Assembly: GCA_023388935.1 (NCBI GenBank)
Contig: JAEWFG010000386.1
Location: 1-25,800, forward strand
Direction of reading: 5' to 3'
Source of the DNA: Pseudomonadota bacterium
GTDB taxonomy: Bacteria; Pseudomonadota; Alphaproteobacteria; Rhizobiales; Xanthobacteraceae
DNA length: 25,800 bases
Positions 1 to 7,615 of this stretch are shown piece by piece. A program made the translations under genes and the position numbers. The notes beneath the pieces were generated by a model. That model had not been told where the DNA came from. It did not search any database and saw only the letters and a program-made list of their open reading frames with translations. The stretch's first letter is position 1, and each line of letters begins with the position of its first letter.

Positions 1-582
1 CCGGTGCTCGCGACCCAGACCCCCAACCAGAATGCGTTCGTCGGCTTGGCCTTTTCGCTGACCTTGCCCACCGGCACCTTCAACGATCCCGATGGCGGCG
101 CGCTCACCTATTCGGCAACCGGCTTGAACGGAGCGGCGCTTCCCTCATGGCTGACGTTCAACGCGGCGACGCAAACTTTCAGCGGCACGCCGACATCCGC
201 CAATGTCGGCACCGTCGGCGTCCAGGTCTCGGCAACCGATCCGGCCAAGCTCTCTGCCAGTGAGACGTTCAATATCGCCGTGGCGGCCGACGCGCCGCCG
301 GTACTCGTGACCCAGACCCCCAACCAGAATGCGGTCGTCGGCTCGGCCTTTTCGCTGAGCTTGCCCGCCGGCACCTTCAACGATCCCGACGGCGGCGCGC
401 TCACCTATTCGGCAACCGGCTTGAACGGCGCGGCACTTCCCACATGGCTGACATTCAATGCGGCAAACCGGTCGTTCAGCGGCACGCCGACATCCGCAAA
501 TGTCGGCACCGTCGGCGTCCAGGTTTCGGCAACCGATCCGGCCAAGCTCTCTGCCAGTGAGACGTTCAATATCGCCGTGACG
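1..582 (+). repeat. Tandem 297-bp coding repeat, two copies visible
   Basis: Copy 1 begins at position 1 and copy 2 at 298, a period of 297 bp (99 codons). The copies are nearly identical at DNA level, for example through the stretch encoding GTFNDPDGGALTYSATGLNG. They differ by scattered substitutions such as FVGLAFSLTL versus VVGSAFSLSL. Near-identity suggests recent duplication or gene conversion, and the array probably continues to the left of the window. Confidence 0.9.
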
Positions 583-1089
583 AGCACACCCGCATCGGTG
601 AGCCTGTTCACCGCCTCCAACACGCCGACACAGACCGGTTTGAATGACGGCTCGCCCTTGGAGGTCGGCGTGAAGTTCACCTCCTCGGCCGCCGGCCAGA
701 TCACGGCGTTGAAATTCTACCGCAGCCCCGGCGATACCGGCACGGATCTTCTCGACCTGTGGAACTCGACCGGCACCAATCTCGCCAGTGCCACATTCAC
801 AAACACTACCGCGACCGGCTGGCAGACCGTCAGCCTGACGACGCCGGTTTCGATCGTCGCCAACACCACCTATGTCGCATCGTACCATACCAACGGCGTC
901 TATGTCGCGACCAGCAACTTCTTCACCAGCGCCGTCTCGAGCGGACCGTTGACTGCGCCGTCTTCCGCCTCGGTTTCCGGTGGCAATGGGGTCTATTCCT
1001 ACGGCGGCACGAGCACCGTCGGATTGTTCCCGACCCATACTTTCAGCGCTACCAACTACTACGCCGACGTGGTGTTTCTGACTGGGTGA
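1..1089 (+). CDS. C-terminal part of a large Ig-like repeat / DUF4082-domain surface or secreted protein (5' end outside window)
   Basis: The open frame runs in from the left edge, and its first codons already lie inside a repeat, so this is the 3' part of a larger gene. The first about 195 residues are two copies of a 99-residue putative-Ig (He_PIG/cadherin-like) module with the landmarks TQTPNQNA, GTFNDPDGGALTYSATG, FSGTPTSANVG and ETFNIAV. The following about 160 residues look like a DUF4082 domain (SLFTASNTP, EVGVKFTSSAAGQITALKFY, TTYVASYHTNGVY, FFTSAV, YADVVF), a beta-rich module often found at the C-end of secreted repeat proteins. The type I secretion ABC and HlyD genes follow directly on the same strand, so export by that system is the natural inference. 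No RTX nonapeptides are visible in this part. Domain calls are from pattern memory and the exact function is unknown. Confidence 0.85.
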   Translation, partial: PVLATQTPNQNAFVGLAFSLTLPTGTFNDPDGGALTYSATGLNGAALPSWLTFNAATQTFSGTPTSANVGTVGVQVSATDPAKLSASETFNIAVAADAPPVLVTQTPNQNAVVGSAFSLSLPAGTFNDPDGGALTYSATGLNGAALPTWLTFNAANRSFSGTPTSANVGTVGVQVSATDPAKLSASETFNIAVTSTPASVSLFTASNTPTQTGLNDGSPLEVGVKFTSSAAGQITALKFYRSPGDTGTDLLDLWNSTGTNLASATFTNTTATGWQTVSLTTPVSIVANTTYVASYHTNGVYVATSNFFTSAVSSGPLTAPSSASVSGGNGVYSYGGTSTVGLFPTHTFSATNYYADVVFLTG

Positions 1090-1093
1090 AGAT

Positions 1094-1192
1094 GTGTATG
1101 CGTATGGAGGCTCGAACCTCTCTCCTACCAACAGTTTTAACTCCGCGAGCTACGGCGTCGACGTGGTCTTCAAGCGGCAATTGGCAACATAG
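1094..1192 (+). pseudogene. Detached second copy of the DUF4082 C-terminal tail
   Basis: Just after the stop of the repeat protein, another frame reads 32 codons to a stop at 1190-1192. They include VYAYGGSNLSPTNSF and ASYGVDVVF. This matches the end of the intact gene (VYSYGGTSTVGLFPTHTF, NYYADVVFLTG). It has no start codon or ribosome site of its own and looks like a leftover 3' end from a duplication or recombination of the terminal domain. Confidence 0.65.
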
Positions 1193-1202
1193 GGGATATT
1201 GA

Positions 1203-1532
1203 ATGCACGCCGAAATCTACACCGACGGAGTAGACGAGATCACAGTTGGGGGCTCGATCGTGCGCGTCGATCTTGTCAGTCTTTCTCCGACTGAGCGCGA
1301 CGCCAACAACGCTCCGAAACGGGTGTTTTGCCAACGCTTAATTTTCTCAGTCGAATCTTTCGCCAATTCGGTTGAAGTCATGCAAAACGCACTCCAAGGG
1401 CTTGTTGACGCTGGTGTGGTGCGGCGCAATCAGCCGGCAGAACCGACGCGCATCCATCCATCTGGCGAGCGTGGTTCGCCAGGTCCGACCACCCCTCCTC
1501 GGTCTCCAAATGTCTCAAGCAATTTCCGCTGA
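1203..1532 (+). CDS. Small unknown protein between the repeat protein and the secretion ABC gene
   Basis: A 109-residue ORF with an ATG at 1203, preceded by AGGGG about 8 bases upstream. I do not recognise the family. The first about 75 residues look like a compact folded domain (EIYTDGVDEITVGGSIVRVD, then RVFCQRLIFSVESFANSVEV, then MQNALQGLVDAGVV). The last about 30 are proline/serine-rich and probably disordered. Its 3' end overlaps the preferred start of the ABC transporter gene (1510) by 23 bases, which suggests translational coupling and a role linked to the secretion system, for example as an accessory or chaperone. That role is inferred from position only. Confidence 0.6.
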   Translation: MHAEIYTDGVDEITVGGSIVRVDLVSLSPTERDANNAPKRVFCQRLIFSVESFANSVEVMQNALQGLVDAGVVRRNQPAEPTRIHPSGERGSPGPTTPPRSPNVSSNFR

Positions 1533-3729
1533 AACCGAAGGCGTTCCCGAAACGCCTGCCACGAACTCCGAGGCAGGGCAGGAAACGGTGCCCTCTACGG
1601 CACTGGATTGTCTTTCCTGGATTGCAGGACAACACGGCGTCGATCTACCGGAGTCACGCCTGAAGCATGCCTACGCTGTCGACGGCATTCCCGTCCCGAC
1701 CTACCGATTACTGCGCATGGCGAGGGATGCGGGCCTACGCGCACAGGGTACAAAACTCGACTGGGGCGCGCTGTTTCGGCTGGGAGAGGCTTATCCTGCT
1801 CTGGTCCGTCTCACGAACGGCAACTGGATCGTCGTTCTTGGGGCAGGGCAGGGAGCTGATCGAGCGGAGGCAGTCAGCGTGTTCGATCCGCTGGCGGAGC
1901 GCCGTGACGAACCCCTCGTTGTTGACAGAGACGTGTTCTGCGCTCGATGGACAGGCGAGGTCATCCTGATCAAACGCGAGCGTCTGGCTTCGAATGACAA
2001 GCCAGCATTTGGGTTGCGCTGGTTCTTACCTGAGCTTCTTGGTCAGTGGCGGCTATTCGTCGACGTCGCGATCGCAGCCATTGTGCTCTATGCACTTGGA
2101 CTCGCTCTGCCGATCTTCTTTCAGCTCGTCATTGACAAGGTTCTCGTCCATGAGAGCTTTACCACGCTGTACGTGTTGGCCGGAGGAGCGACCGTCGCAC
2201 TGGCGTTTGACGCGATCTTCGGCTTTCTACGGCGCTATCTGCTCCTCTATGCCACGAACAAGATTGATATCCGCGTCGCAACCAGGACGTTCGGTCACCT
2301 TCTGGGCCTGCCTGTCACCTTCTTTGAGCACATTTCGGCTGGCGTGCTGGTGAAGCACATGCAGCAGGCGGCACGGATTCGCGAGTTCCTGACCGGCCGG
2401 CTATTCCTGACTACGCTCGACGCGCTATCGCTATTCGTCTTTATCCCGGTGCTCGCGCTCTACAGCATCAAGCTGACGTGCGTGGTGCTGGCCTTTACCG
2501 CTGCGAGTGGTTGCGTCGTGACGATGTTGATGGGACCGTTTCGTCGGCGCCTTTTCAGCCTTTACCAGGCAGAAGGCGCGCGACAGGCGCTCCTGGTCGA
2601 AACGGTTCACGGCATGCGTACGGTAAAATCGCTGGCGATGGAGCCACTGCAAAACCGGGTGTGGGACGATCGCTGTGCGCAATCGGTGACGATGCGGTTC
2701 GGCGTCGAAAGAATATCCGCCGGTGCTCAGTCAGTAACGGGATTTCTTGAGAAGATGATGACTCTCGGCATCATCACGCTCGGAGCTCTGGACGTCTTCA
2801 GCGGCGAGATGACCATAGGCGCGCTGGTTGCCTTTAACATGCTTGCCGGGCGTGTCTCGGGACCGCTGGTCCAGATGGTGACTATGGTTCATGAGTATCA
2901 GGAAGTCGCGTTGGCGGTGAAGATGCTCGGCGAAGTGATGAATCAGAAGCCCGAACGTGACGGCAATCGTGAGGGGCTGCGGCCCGACATCGCGGGTGGG
3001 ATCGAGTTTGAGAATGTCTCCTTCCGCTACGGATCGGAGGGGGCGCTGGCGCTCGATGATGTCTCCTTCACCATCGCCCCAGGTTCAATATTCGGGATTG
3101 TCGGCAGGAGCGGCTCCGGCAAGACAACGCTCACGCGCCTCATCTCCGGCATGTATCCGGTACAACAAGGTCTGTTGCGTATCGACGGATACGACTCGAG
3201 AGAACTTGATCTTGGGCACTTGCGGCGCAACCTTGGGCTGGTGTTGCAGGACAATTTCCTGTTTCGTGGTACGGTCCGTGAGAATATCGCCAGCGTTAAG
3301 CGGGACGCTACCTTTGCCGAGGTCGTCCGGGCCGCGCAGCTTGCAGGAGCCGATGAATTCATCGAACGCCTGCCGCGGGGCTTCGATACGATGCTCGAAG
3401 AGGATGCCTCGAACCTGTCGGGTGGGCAGAAGCAGCGCCTTGCGATTGCCAGGGCACTTATTGTGGATCCGCGCGTGCTGATCCTCGACGAGGCAACGAG
3501 CGCGCTCGACTCCGAGAGCGAGATGATCATCCGGCGCAATCTGCGCCGCATAGCGGAAGGACGAACGGTCATCATCGTCTCGCATCGCCTGTCGATGCTC
3601 TCGGATGCGAACCAGATCCTGGTGATAGATCGCGGCCGCATCGTGGATGTTGATCGTCACGATCGGCTGTTGTCAAAGTGCACGATTTACAGGCATCTCT
3701 GGAACCAGCAGACCAGGCAAAGCGCATGA
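1510..3729 (+). CDS. Type I secretion system ABC transporter/permease with degenerate C39-like domain (HlyB/PrtD class)
   Basis: A 739-residue inner-membrane exporter ATPase. Residues about 28-160 form a C39-like domain. The active-site region reads STALDCLSWIAG, so the catalytic Cys position appears to be Thr, and the later His region reads NGNWIVVLG with Trp where His is expected. It is therefore probably a substrate-docking domain rather than a protease, as in HlyB. A six-helix ABC membrane domain follows (about 165-450). The nucleotide-binding domain has Walker A GRSGSGKTT (near 531), signature LSGGQKQR (near 635), Walker B RVLILDEATSALD (near 655) and H-loop SHRLS. The frame is open from 1372, but ATG 1510 is preferred because the family domain starts shortly after it. 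It overlaps the HlyD gene by ATGA and likely exports the upstream repeat protein. Confidence 0.9.
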   Translation: MSQAISAETEGVPETPATNSEAGQETVPSTALDCLSWIAGQHGVDLPESRLKHAYAVDGIPVPTYRLLRMARDAGLRAQGTKLDWGALFRLGEAYPALVRLTNGNWIVVLGAGQGADRAEAVSVFDPLAERRDEPLVVDRDVFCARWTGEVILIKRERLASNDKPAFGLRWFLPELLGQWRLFVDVAIAAIVLYALGLALPIFFQLVIDKVLVHESFTTLYVLAGGATVALAFDAIFGFLRRYLLLYATNKIDIRVATRTFGHLLGLPVTFFEHISAGVLVKHMQQAARIREFLTGRLFLTTLDALSLFVFIPVLALYSIKLTCVVLAFTAASGCVVTMLMGPFRRRLFSLYQAEGARQALLVETVHGMRTVKSLAMEPLQNRVWDDRCAQSVTMRFGVERISAGAQSVTGFLEKMMTLGIITLGALDVFSGEMTIGALVAFNMLAGRVSGPLVQMVTMVHEYQEVALAVKMLGEVMNQKPERDGNREGLRPDIAGGIEFENVSFRYGSEGALALDDVSFTIAPGSIFGIVGRSGSGKTTLTRLISGMYPVQQGLLRIDGYDSRELDLGHLRRNLGLVLQDNFLFRGTVRENIASVKRDATFAEVVRAAQLAGADEFIERLPRGFDTMLEEDASNLSGGQKQRLAIARALIVDPRVLILDEATSALDSESEMIIRRNLRRIAEGRTVIIVSHRLSMLSDANQILVIDRGRIVDVDRHDRLLSKCTIYRHLWNQQTRQSA

Positions 3730-5156
3730 CCGAAGAACGACAATCGCGGCCCAATGCGAGGTCTGATGGCTTGGTGCCGTTGAAGACGGTTGAGCGACGC
3801 CGGCGAGGGCTATTCAGATCCGCCCTGCGACGGCCGCAGGTGGTAGCGGAATTCCAGTCCGATGCAATCGAGGTCGAGCACCGGACGCCGCCACGCGTCG
3901 CGCGGGCGACGCTCTATTGCGTCGTCGCACTTATTCTCACGGCGATTGGCTGGGCAACAGGGTCGCAGGTGGACATGATCGTCACAGCGCAGGGCAAGCT
4001 GATTACCACGCGCCCTAATCTCGTCGTGCAGCCGCTGGAGACATCCGTTATCCGCGAGATCCACGTAAAGGCGGGCGACCGGGTCAATCGCGGAGACTTG
4101 CTGGCTACGCTTGATCCGACGTTTTCGCAGGCGGATCTCGATCAGCTGCAGAATAGGGTTGCTGCCTTCGATGCTGTGATCAATCGGCTGCGGGCCGAGC
4201 TTGGCGGCCACGAATTTGTCGTGGGCGAAGCCGCTAACGCCGACGATATCCTCCAGCGCAAGATGTTCCTGCAGCGCAAGTCGGCCTATGAAGCCCAGAT
4301 ACAGAACTACGATGCACAAATCGCATCGGCGCAGGCCAATCTGAAGACCGCTCAGGATGAAGAGACGGTGCTGGTACAACGTCTCGAGACCATGAAATCG
4401 ATTGAGACGATGCGTGCCACGTTAATGGACAAGGAAGTCGGCTCGAAGCTCAATCTGTTGCTTTCGCGTGATGCCCGTCTCGATGTTGAGAGCAATTTGG
4501 CCCGCATCCGCGGCAGTATTGCCGACAATTCGCATCGCGTGGACAAATCCACGGCGGATCGCAAGGTGTTCGCCGAGGATTTTCGCAAGACCGCTTATCA
4601 GGATCTCGTCGAGACCCTGGCCAAGCGGGATAGTGCTGCGGAAGACCTTAAGAAGGTCGAACTTCGTCGGCAACTGATCGTGCTGAAGGCGCCAGCTGAC
4701 GCCATCGTGCTCGAGATCGCGAACCGTACGGTCGGTTCGGTTGTCCGCGAGGCCGAAACGCTCTTCGTGCTGGTCCCTCGGGGCGTCCCGCTGCAGGCCG
4801 AGGTCAATGTCGAGGGGCGGGATATCGGCCAACTGTCGATCGGCCAACCGGTGCGCATCAAGTTCGAAGCATTTCCATTTCAGAAATACGGAACGGCGAC
4901 GGGCAGCGTTCGCGTCATCAGCCAGGACGCGTTCTCGCCGGACCCGAAGGCCGAGGGGGGACACCGGACAACCGTTCCCTACTATCGCATATTGGTTGAT
5001 TTGACCAATACCGATCTTCGGCTGCCGGCGGAACGCATACAATTCATCCCCGGCATGGCCGTGACTGCCGAAATGAAGGTGGGACGGCGCAGCGTGATGT
5101 CCTATTTCCTCTATCCACTGCTTCGCGGATTGGATGAAAGCATCCGGGAATATTGA
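3726..5156 (+). CDS. Type I secretion membrane fusion protein (HlyD/PrtE family)
   Basis: A 476-residue periplasmic adaptor that would link the ABC transporter to an outer-membrane TolC-like channel. A basic cytoplasmic N-terminus (TVERRRRG) is followed by one membrane helix at about residues 61-78. Next comes a split biotinyl-lipoyl domain (QPLETSVIREIHVKAGDRV, GDLLATLDPTFS), a long coiled-coil hairpin rich in Q, A, D and K, and the second lipoyl half with beta-barrel (LKAPADAIVLEIA, VEGRDIGQLSIGQPVRIKFE). The end is SIREY. ATG 3726 overlaps the ABC gene's stop as ATGA, so the two are co-translated; an in-frame start at 3678 inside the ABC gene is less likely. The TolC partner is not in the window. 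Confidence 0.9.
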   Translation: MTEERQSRPNARSDGLVPLKTVERRRRGLFRSALRRPQVVAEFQSDAIEVEHRTPPRVARATLYCVVALILTAIGWATGSQVDMIVTAQGKLITTRPNLVVQPLETSVIREIHVKAGDRVNRGDLLATLDPTFSQADLDQLQNRVAAFDAVINRLRAELGGHEFVVGEAANADDILQRKMFLQRKSAYEAQIQNYDAQIASAQANLKTAQDEETVLVQRLETMKSIETMRATLMDKEVGSKLNLLLSRDARLDVESNLARIRGSIADNSHRVDKSTADRKVFAEDFRKTAYQDLVETLAKRDSAAEDLKKVELRRQLIVLKAPADAIVLEIANRTVGSVVREAETLFVLVPRGVPLQAEVNVEGRDIGQLSIGQPVRIKFEAFPFQKYGTATGSVRVISQDAFSPDPKAEGGHRTTVPYYRILVDLTNTDLRLPAERIQFIPGMAVTAEMKVGRRSVMSYFLYPLLRGLDESIREY

Positions 5157-5462
5157 AGCGTTCTATGCACTCTCGATTCCCTATGTGGTCTCGTCGAAAC
5201 CCATTTTGCTCCAGCGGCGAACCTTATCGAAGTCGTCCGTGAAGATTGGCTAAGCGATTGAGCTAGAATCGCATTTGTCGTTGTGGACTGTTTTGCGATT
5301 GCAGGGCTTTGATGCTTGGGCTTCGGAACCCCGCATTTTCATTTTCGGGATTGAACGAAGCCGCTGGCGCGGCATGTAGGGAGGCATAGCAAGGATAGCC
5401 TCCTGTCTGAGAGGATTGTGGGTTTTCGAAGCCCAACCCTTTATTATTACAGTCGCCACGAT
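5157..5462. other. About 300-bp gap between the secretion genes and the IS66 remnant
   Basis: I see no convincing gene here. A small minus-strand open frame (5250-5474) has no family features. A near-palindromic GGGTTTTCGAAGCCC at about 5419-5433 could be part of a terminator or an IS end, but it is not followed by a clear T-run. The sequence just left of 5463 does not match IS66 tnpC, so this is where the remnant ends. Confidence 0.5.
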
Positions 5463-5949
5463 GGATGCGAGCAAGCCTCGTTCTTGGCGTTGAGCTTGAT
5501 CGGCCGCATCACTCGCTCGACCGCATTCGTGTCCATCTCGATGCGCCCGTCATCAAGGTAGAGCGTCAGACCGTCCCAATGACGCAGCGCATAACGCAAA
5601 GTCTTCGCCGTGTCGCTCTTCTGTGCAAGGTGATCAAGCGTTGCCTCGAACCACTCCTTCAAGGCTGCAGCCGGAGGTTGGGCATGCGCTTGTCAACCCG
5701 CGCGGCGCTCGGCATCGGATCGGCCGCGGAGGGCTCTCTCGACCGCGTAGAACTGGGCGATGCGCGCAAGGGCCTCGCGGGCAACCGGAGCTGGCGCAGG
5801 CGCCGCCTCGCGCTCGATCTTCACAAACTGGCGCCGCAGATGCGACCAGCAGAAGGCGAGCGTCCCGGACAGGGCGTCCACACGCGTCTCTCGCGTCATG
5901 GTCTTGTAAGCCTGATAATCGTCGCAGTGGATGATGCTGCGATAGCCCT

Positions 5950-5997
5950 TATAGCGGACAATCAGGATGAGAGTCTCACCCTGATCGCCGCCGCGCA
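5950..5997 (+). mobile_element. Palindromic mini-insertion, copy A (48 bp, in frame)
   Basis: A 48-bp imperfect palindrome starts TATAGCGGACAATCAGG and ends CCTGATCGCCGCCGCGCA. It is flanked by the 6-bp direct repeat AGCCCT (5944-5949 and 5998-6003). Insert plus one repeat is 54 bp, exactly 18 codons. Removing it restores the IS66 reading LLEGYRSIIHCDDYQ. Compared with copies B and C it lacks 6 bases, 5 of them in the loop. It is in the same orientation as the other two. Confidence 0.75.
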
Positions 5998-6089
5998 AGC
6001 CCTCAAGCAGCCGCAAGCCATGAACGGCCCCACGGCCCGGTGCATAGGCGTAAATATAAACCACGCCAGGAGGGTCAGGTCCGGCCCAG

Positions 6090-6143
6090 TATGGGGCGAC
6101 AATCAGGCTGAGAACGGAGTTTCACCCTGATCGCCGCCGCGCA
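6090..6143 (+). mobile_element. Palindromic mini-insertion, copy B (54 bp)
   Basis: A 54-bp imperfect palindrome: arm TATGGGGCGACAATCAGG, centre CTGAGAACGGAGTTTCA, arm CCCTGATCGCCGCCGCGCA. It is flanked by the 7-bp direct repeat GGCCCAG (6083-6089 and 6144-6150). It interrupts IS66 tnpC between DDSP and WAGPDPPG and brings an in-frame stop. Removing it with one repeat rejoins the conserved stretch except for one missing base. Confidence 0.75.
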
Positions 6144-6275
6144 GGCCCAGGGCTGTCATCGTGCGATAGCGCCCAGAAGTAGCCGGTTTTCGTCCTGCCG
6201 CGCCCCGGATCCAGCACCGGTGCCGGGGAAGGCGAGCGTGGAACGGTCGATGGCGATACCGTGCGTCGCCAGCAT

Positions 6276-6886
6276 CAGCGCCCGGTTGTAGACGATGCTG
6301 CCGCCGGCTTCCCCGATGACGGCCGTCTTCATGCGGTCGTAAAGGATCTCATGGGGATGCCGCCGATCGCCTCGAACGCCGCGATATGGCAGCGCAGAAC
6401 AGCCTGCATGTCCTGATCCAGGACAAACCGCGCCCAAATCAGCCGGCTGAAGCCGAGCACAAAGGAGAACAGCCAGACGATGCGGGTGACCGCCGGCTCA
6501 TCCGTGAACTGCACCTGGAATTGAGCAAAGTCGACCTGGGCCTGGACACCCGGCGGCGTCTCGAAGCGGATCTCAAAGGCTCGCAATGGGGCCGGACGAA
6601 TCTCGCGCAGCACATGACAGCGGTGTAGCCGCCGTCGTAGCCGCGTTCACGCAGTTCCCGCAAAAGCCGGCGGCCGGTCAGCTCGGGATAAGCCGTCACA
6701 CGCTCGCGCAAATAGGAAACGAATGGATCGATCCGCCGCTGGCGCGGCTTGCGCCGGCGGCTCCAGACCACGAGCGATGCATTTGCGAACGGTCTTTCGG
6801 TCGACCCCGAGTCGGGCGATCGCCGAGACTGTCAGTCCCTGCCGATGAAGATCAAGTATCATGATGACTTCCCCAAGCTTGATCAC
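6276..6886 (-). pseudogene. istA: IS21-family transposase (IstA) remnant
   Basis: The likely original start is GTG 6886 (VIKLGEVIMILDLHRQGLTV). The helix-turn-helix region follows (SAIARLGVDRKTVRKCIARG), then RRIDPFVSYLRERVTAYPEL, TGRRLLRELRERGYDGGYTA, LREIRPAPLRAFEIRFETPP, the first DDE aspartate in GVQAQVDFAQ, and HEILYDRMKTAVIGEAGG. These pieces lie in different frames, with shifts near 6765, 6615 and 6350. The gene stops abruptly after SIVYNRAL and fuses to IS66 sequence at 6275/6276. No istB is present. Confidence 0.88.
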
Positions 6887-6943
6887 CGGACCCGCTCCCT
6901 CGTTCTGGGTGGAGCAGGATCGGGTGATCGATTCGCCGCCCAT

Positions 6944-6979
6944 CCGCCCATCCTCAGGGCGCGCCCTGAGGATGGGCGG
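6944..6979. repeat. Perfect 36-bp palindrome (REP-like)
   Basis: The left half CCGCCCATCCTCAGGGCG (6944-6961) is the exact reverse complement of the right half (6962-6979). It has no loop and lies upstream of the istA remnant, near the junction with IS66 tnpC. It resembles the REP-type palindromes common in Bradyrhizobium-like genomes, but I cannot confirm the family. It would form a strong cruciform or hairpin. Confidence 0.8.
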
Positions 6980-7033
6980 CATGATCAACTGGGGATTTTT
7001 CAAACGGCGCTTCTGGGGAGAATTACTCAGGCA

Positions 7034-7276
7034 TCAACAGGAGGTTCTGGGATTGACGCGATCCTCGGCTGCTTCGAGAGCCGCGACGGCCTCTTCGATG
7101 TCCTCCAGCAAAAATTGTAGCTGATCAGCGTCCAGCTTTTCCGAGGACCGACCGAACTGCGCATCTTTCGCAAGCTTGAGCAACCGCTCGAGCCTGGCGC
7201 AGCGATCCAGCAGAGCCGCGGCAAAGACACGCAGCTCGGCTGGATCGCTCGGCAGCTCATCAGGCAAATCACTCAT
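7034..7276 (-). pseudogene. tnpC: IS66 transposase (TnpC) N-terminal fragment
   Basis: Starts at ATG 7276 and encodes 80 residues, with the usual IS66 TnpC N-terminus: MSDLPDELPSDPAELRVFAA, then a leucine-zipper-like helix (LLDRCARLERLLKLA), then FGRSSEKLDADQLQFLLEDI. After AAEDRVNP it runs into a short foreign end (RTSC, stop), where the IS21-derived sequence begins. The zinc-binding and linker part of tnpC is missing. Confidence 0.85.
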
Positions 7277-7326
7277 TGGCCGAGTCTGCCATGCTTCGCG
7301 CCCCAATGCAGCGAAGATTTTATTCC

Positions 7327-7615
7327 CTACGCAAGTGCTTTCGGCTGCGGGATTCGAGGCGCGTGCATGCGCGTCCAATCCATGCCGGCCAGAAGCGCGG
7401 ACAGTTGCGCGGCATTCATCCGCATCACGCCGGCCACGATGGGAGGCCATTTGAAGCCGCTGCTATCGAGTCGCAGGGAAGACCACCGCTACTCCCTTCA
7501 TCGGATCATGGCCCAGCGTCTCTTTCGCCAGCAGGGCCAAGCCCTCCGCACCCTTCCTGAAGTCGACAGGTTGGGTCGCAACGTAGATCATGAGGCTTCT
7601 GGGTGGCGTCAGCAT
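7327..7615 (-). pseudogene. tnpB: IS66 accessory protein TnpB with internal deletion
   Basis: ATG 7615 overlaps the end of tnpA (stop at 7611-7609), the usual IS66 layout. It encodes MLTPPRSLMIYVATQPVDFR, then KGAEGLALLAKETLGHDPMK and GVAVVF, where it hits a frameshift and stop. The proper C-terminus reappears in another frame: FKWPPIVAGVMRMNAAQLSA, LLAGMDWTRMHAPRIPQPKA, stop at 7327-7329. The middle (about 25 residues with the conserved RADRVKIL-type segment) is gone. Family knowledge: TnpB is needed for IS66 transposition. Confidence 0.85.

Larger units (their letters stand above)
5447..6275 (-). pseudogene. tnpC: IS66 transposase (TnpC) middle and C-terminal fragment
   Basis: The minus strand encodes, in several frames, pieces of the IS66 DDE transposase: MLATHGIAIDRSTLAF, PVLDPGRGRTKTGYFWALS, DPPGVVYIYA, APGRGAVHGLRLLEG, DDYQAYKTM, LAFCWSHLRRQF, and WDGLTLYLDDGRIEMDTNAV followed by ERVMRPIKLN. 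Damage includes an internal deletion after STLAF (about 6228), a palindromic insertion with a stop (6090-6143), a second in-frame palindromic insertion (5950-5997), a frameshift near 5690, and loss of the normal end after RPIKLNAKN (about 5470). The N-terminal part lies at 7034-7276. This is clearly a dead gene. Confidence 0.88.

Noticed and set aside
145..1131. Long minus-strand ORF (328 residues) opposite the Ig-repeat gene
   Set aside because: It mirrors the codon periodicity of the repeat gene, is Arg/Gly-rich, contains the repeat as an antisense repeat and has no family motif. It is a shadow frame.
5250..5474. Minus-strand ORF of 74 residues next to the IS66 remnant
   Set aside because: Its start overlaps the tnpC fragment, and the rest has no motif or ribosome site.
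5944..6150. Two palindromes and a 92-bp spacer as a possible CRISPR array
   Set aside because: Only two units, the spacer is conserved transposase coding sequence, and each unit has its own flanking duplication.
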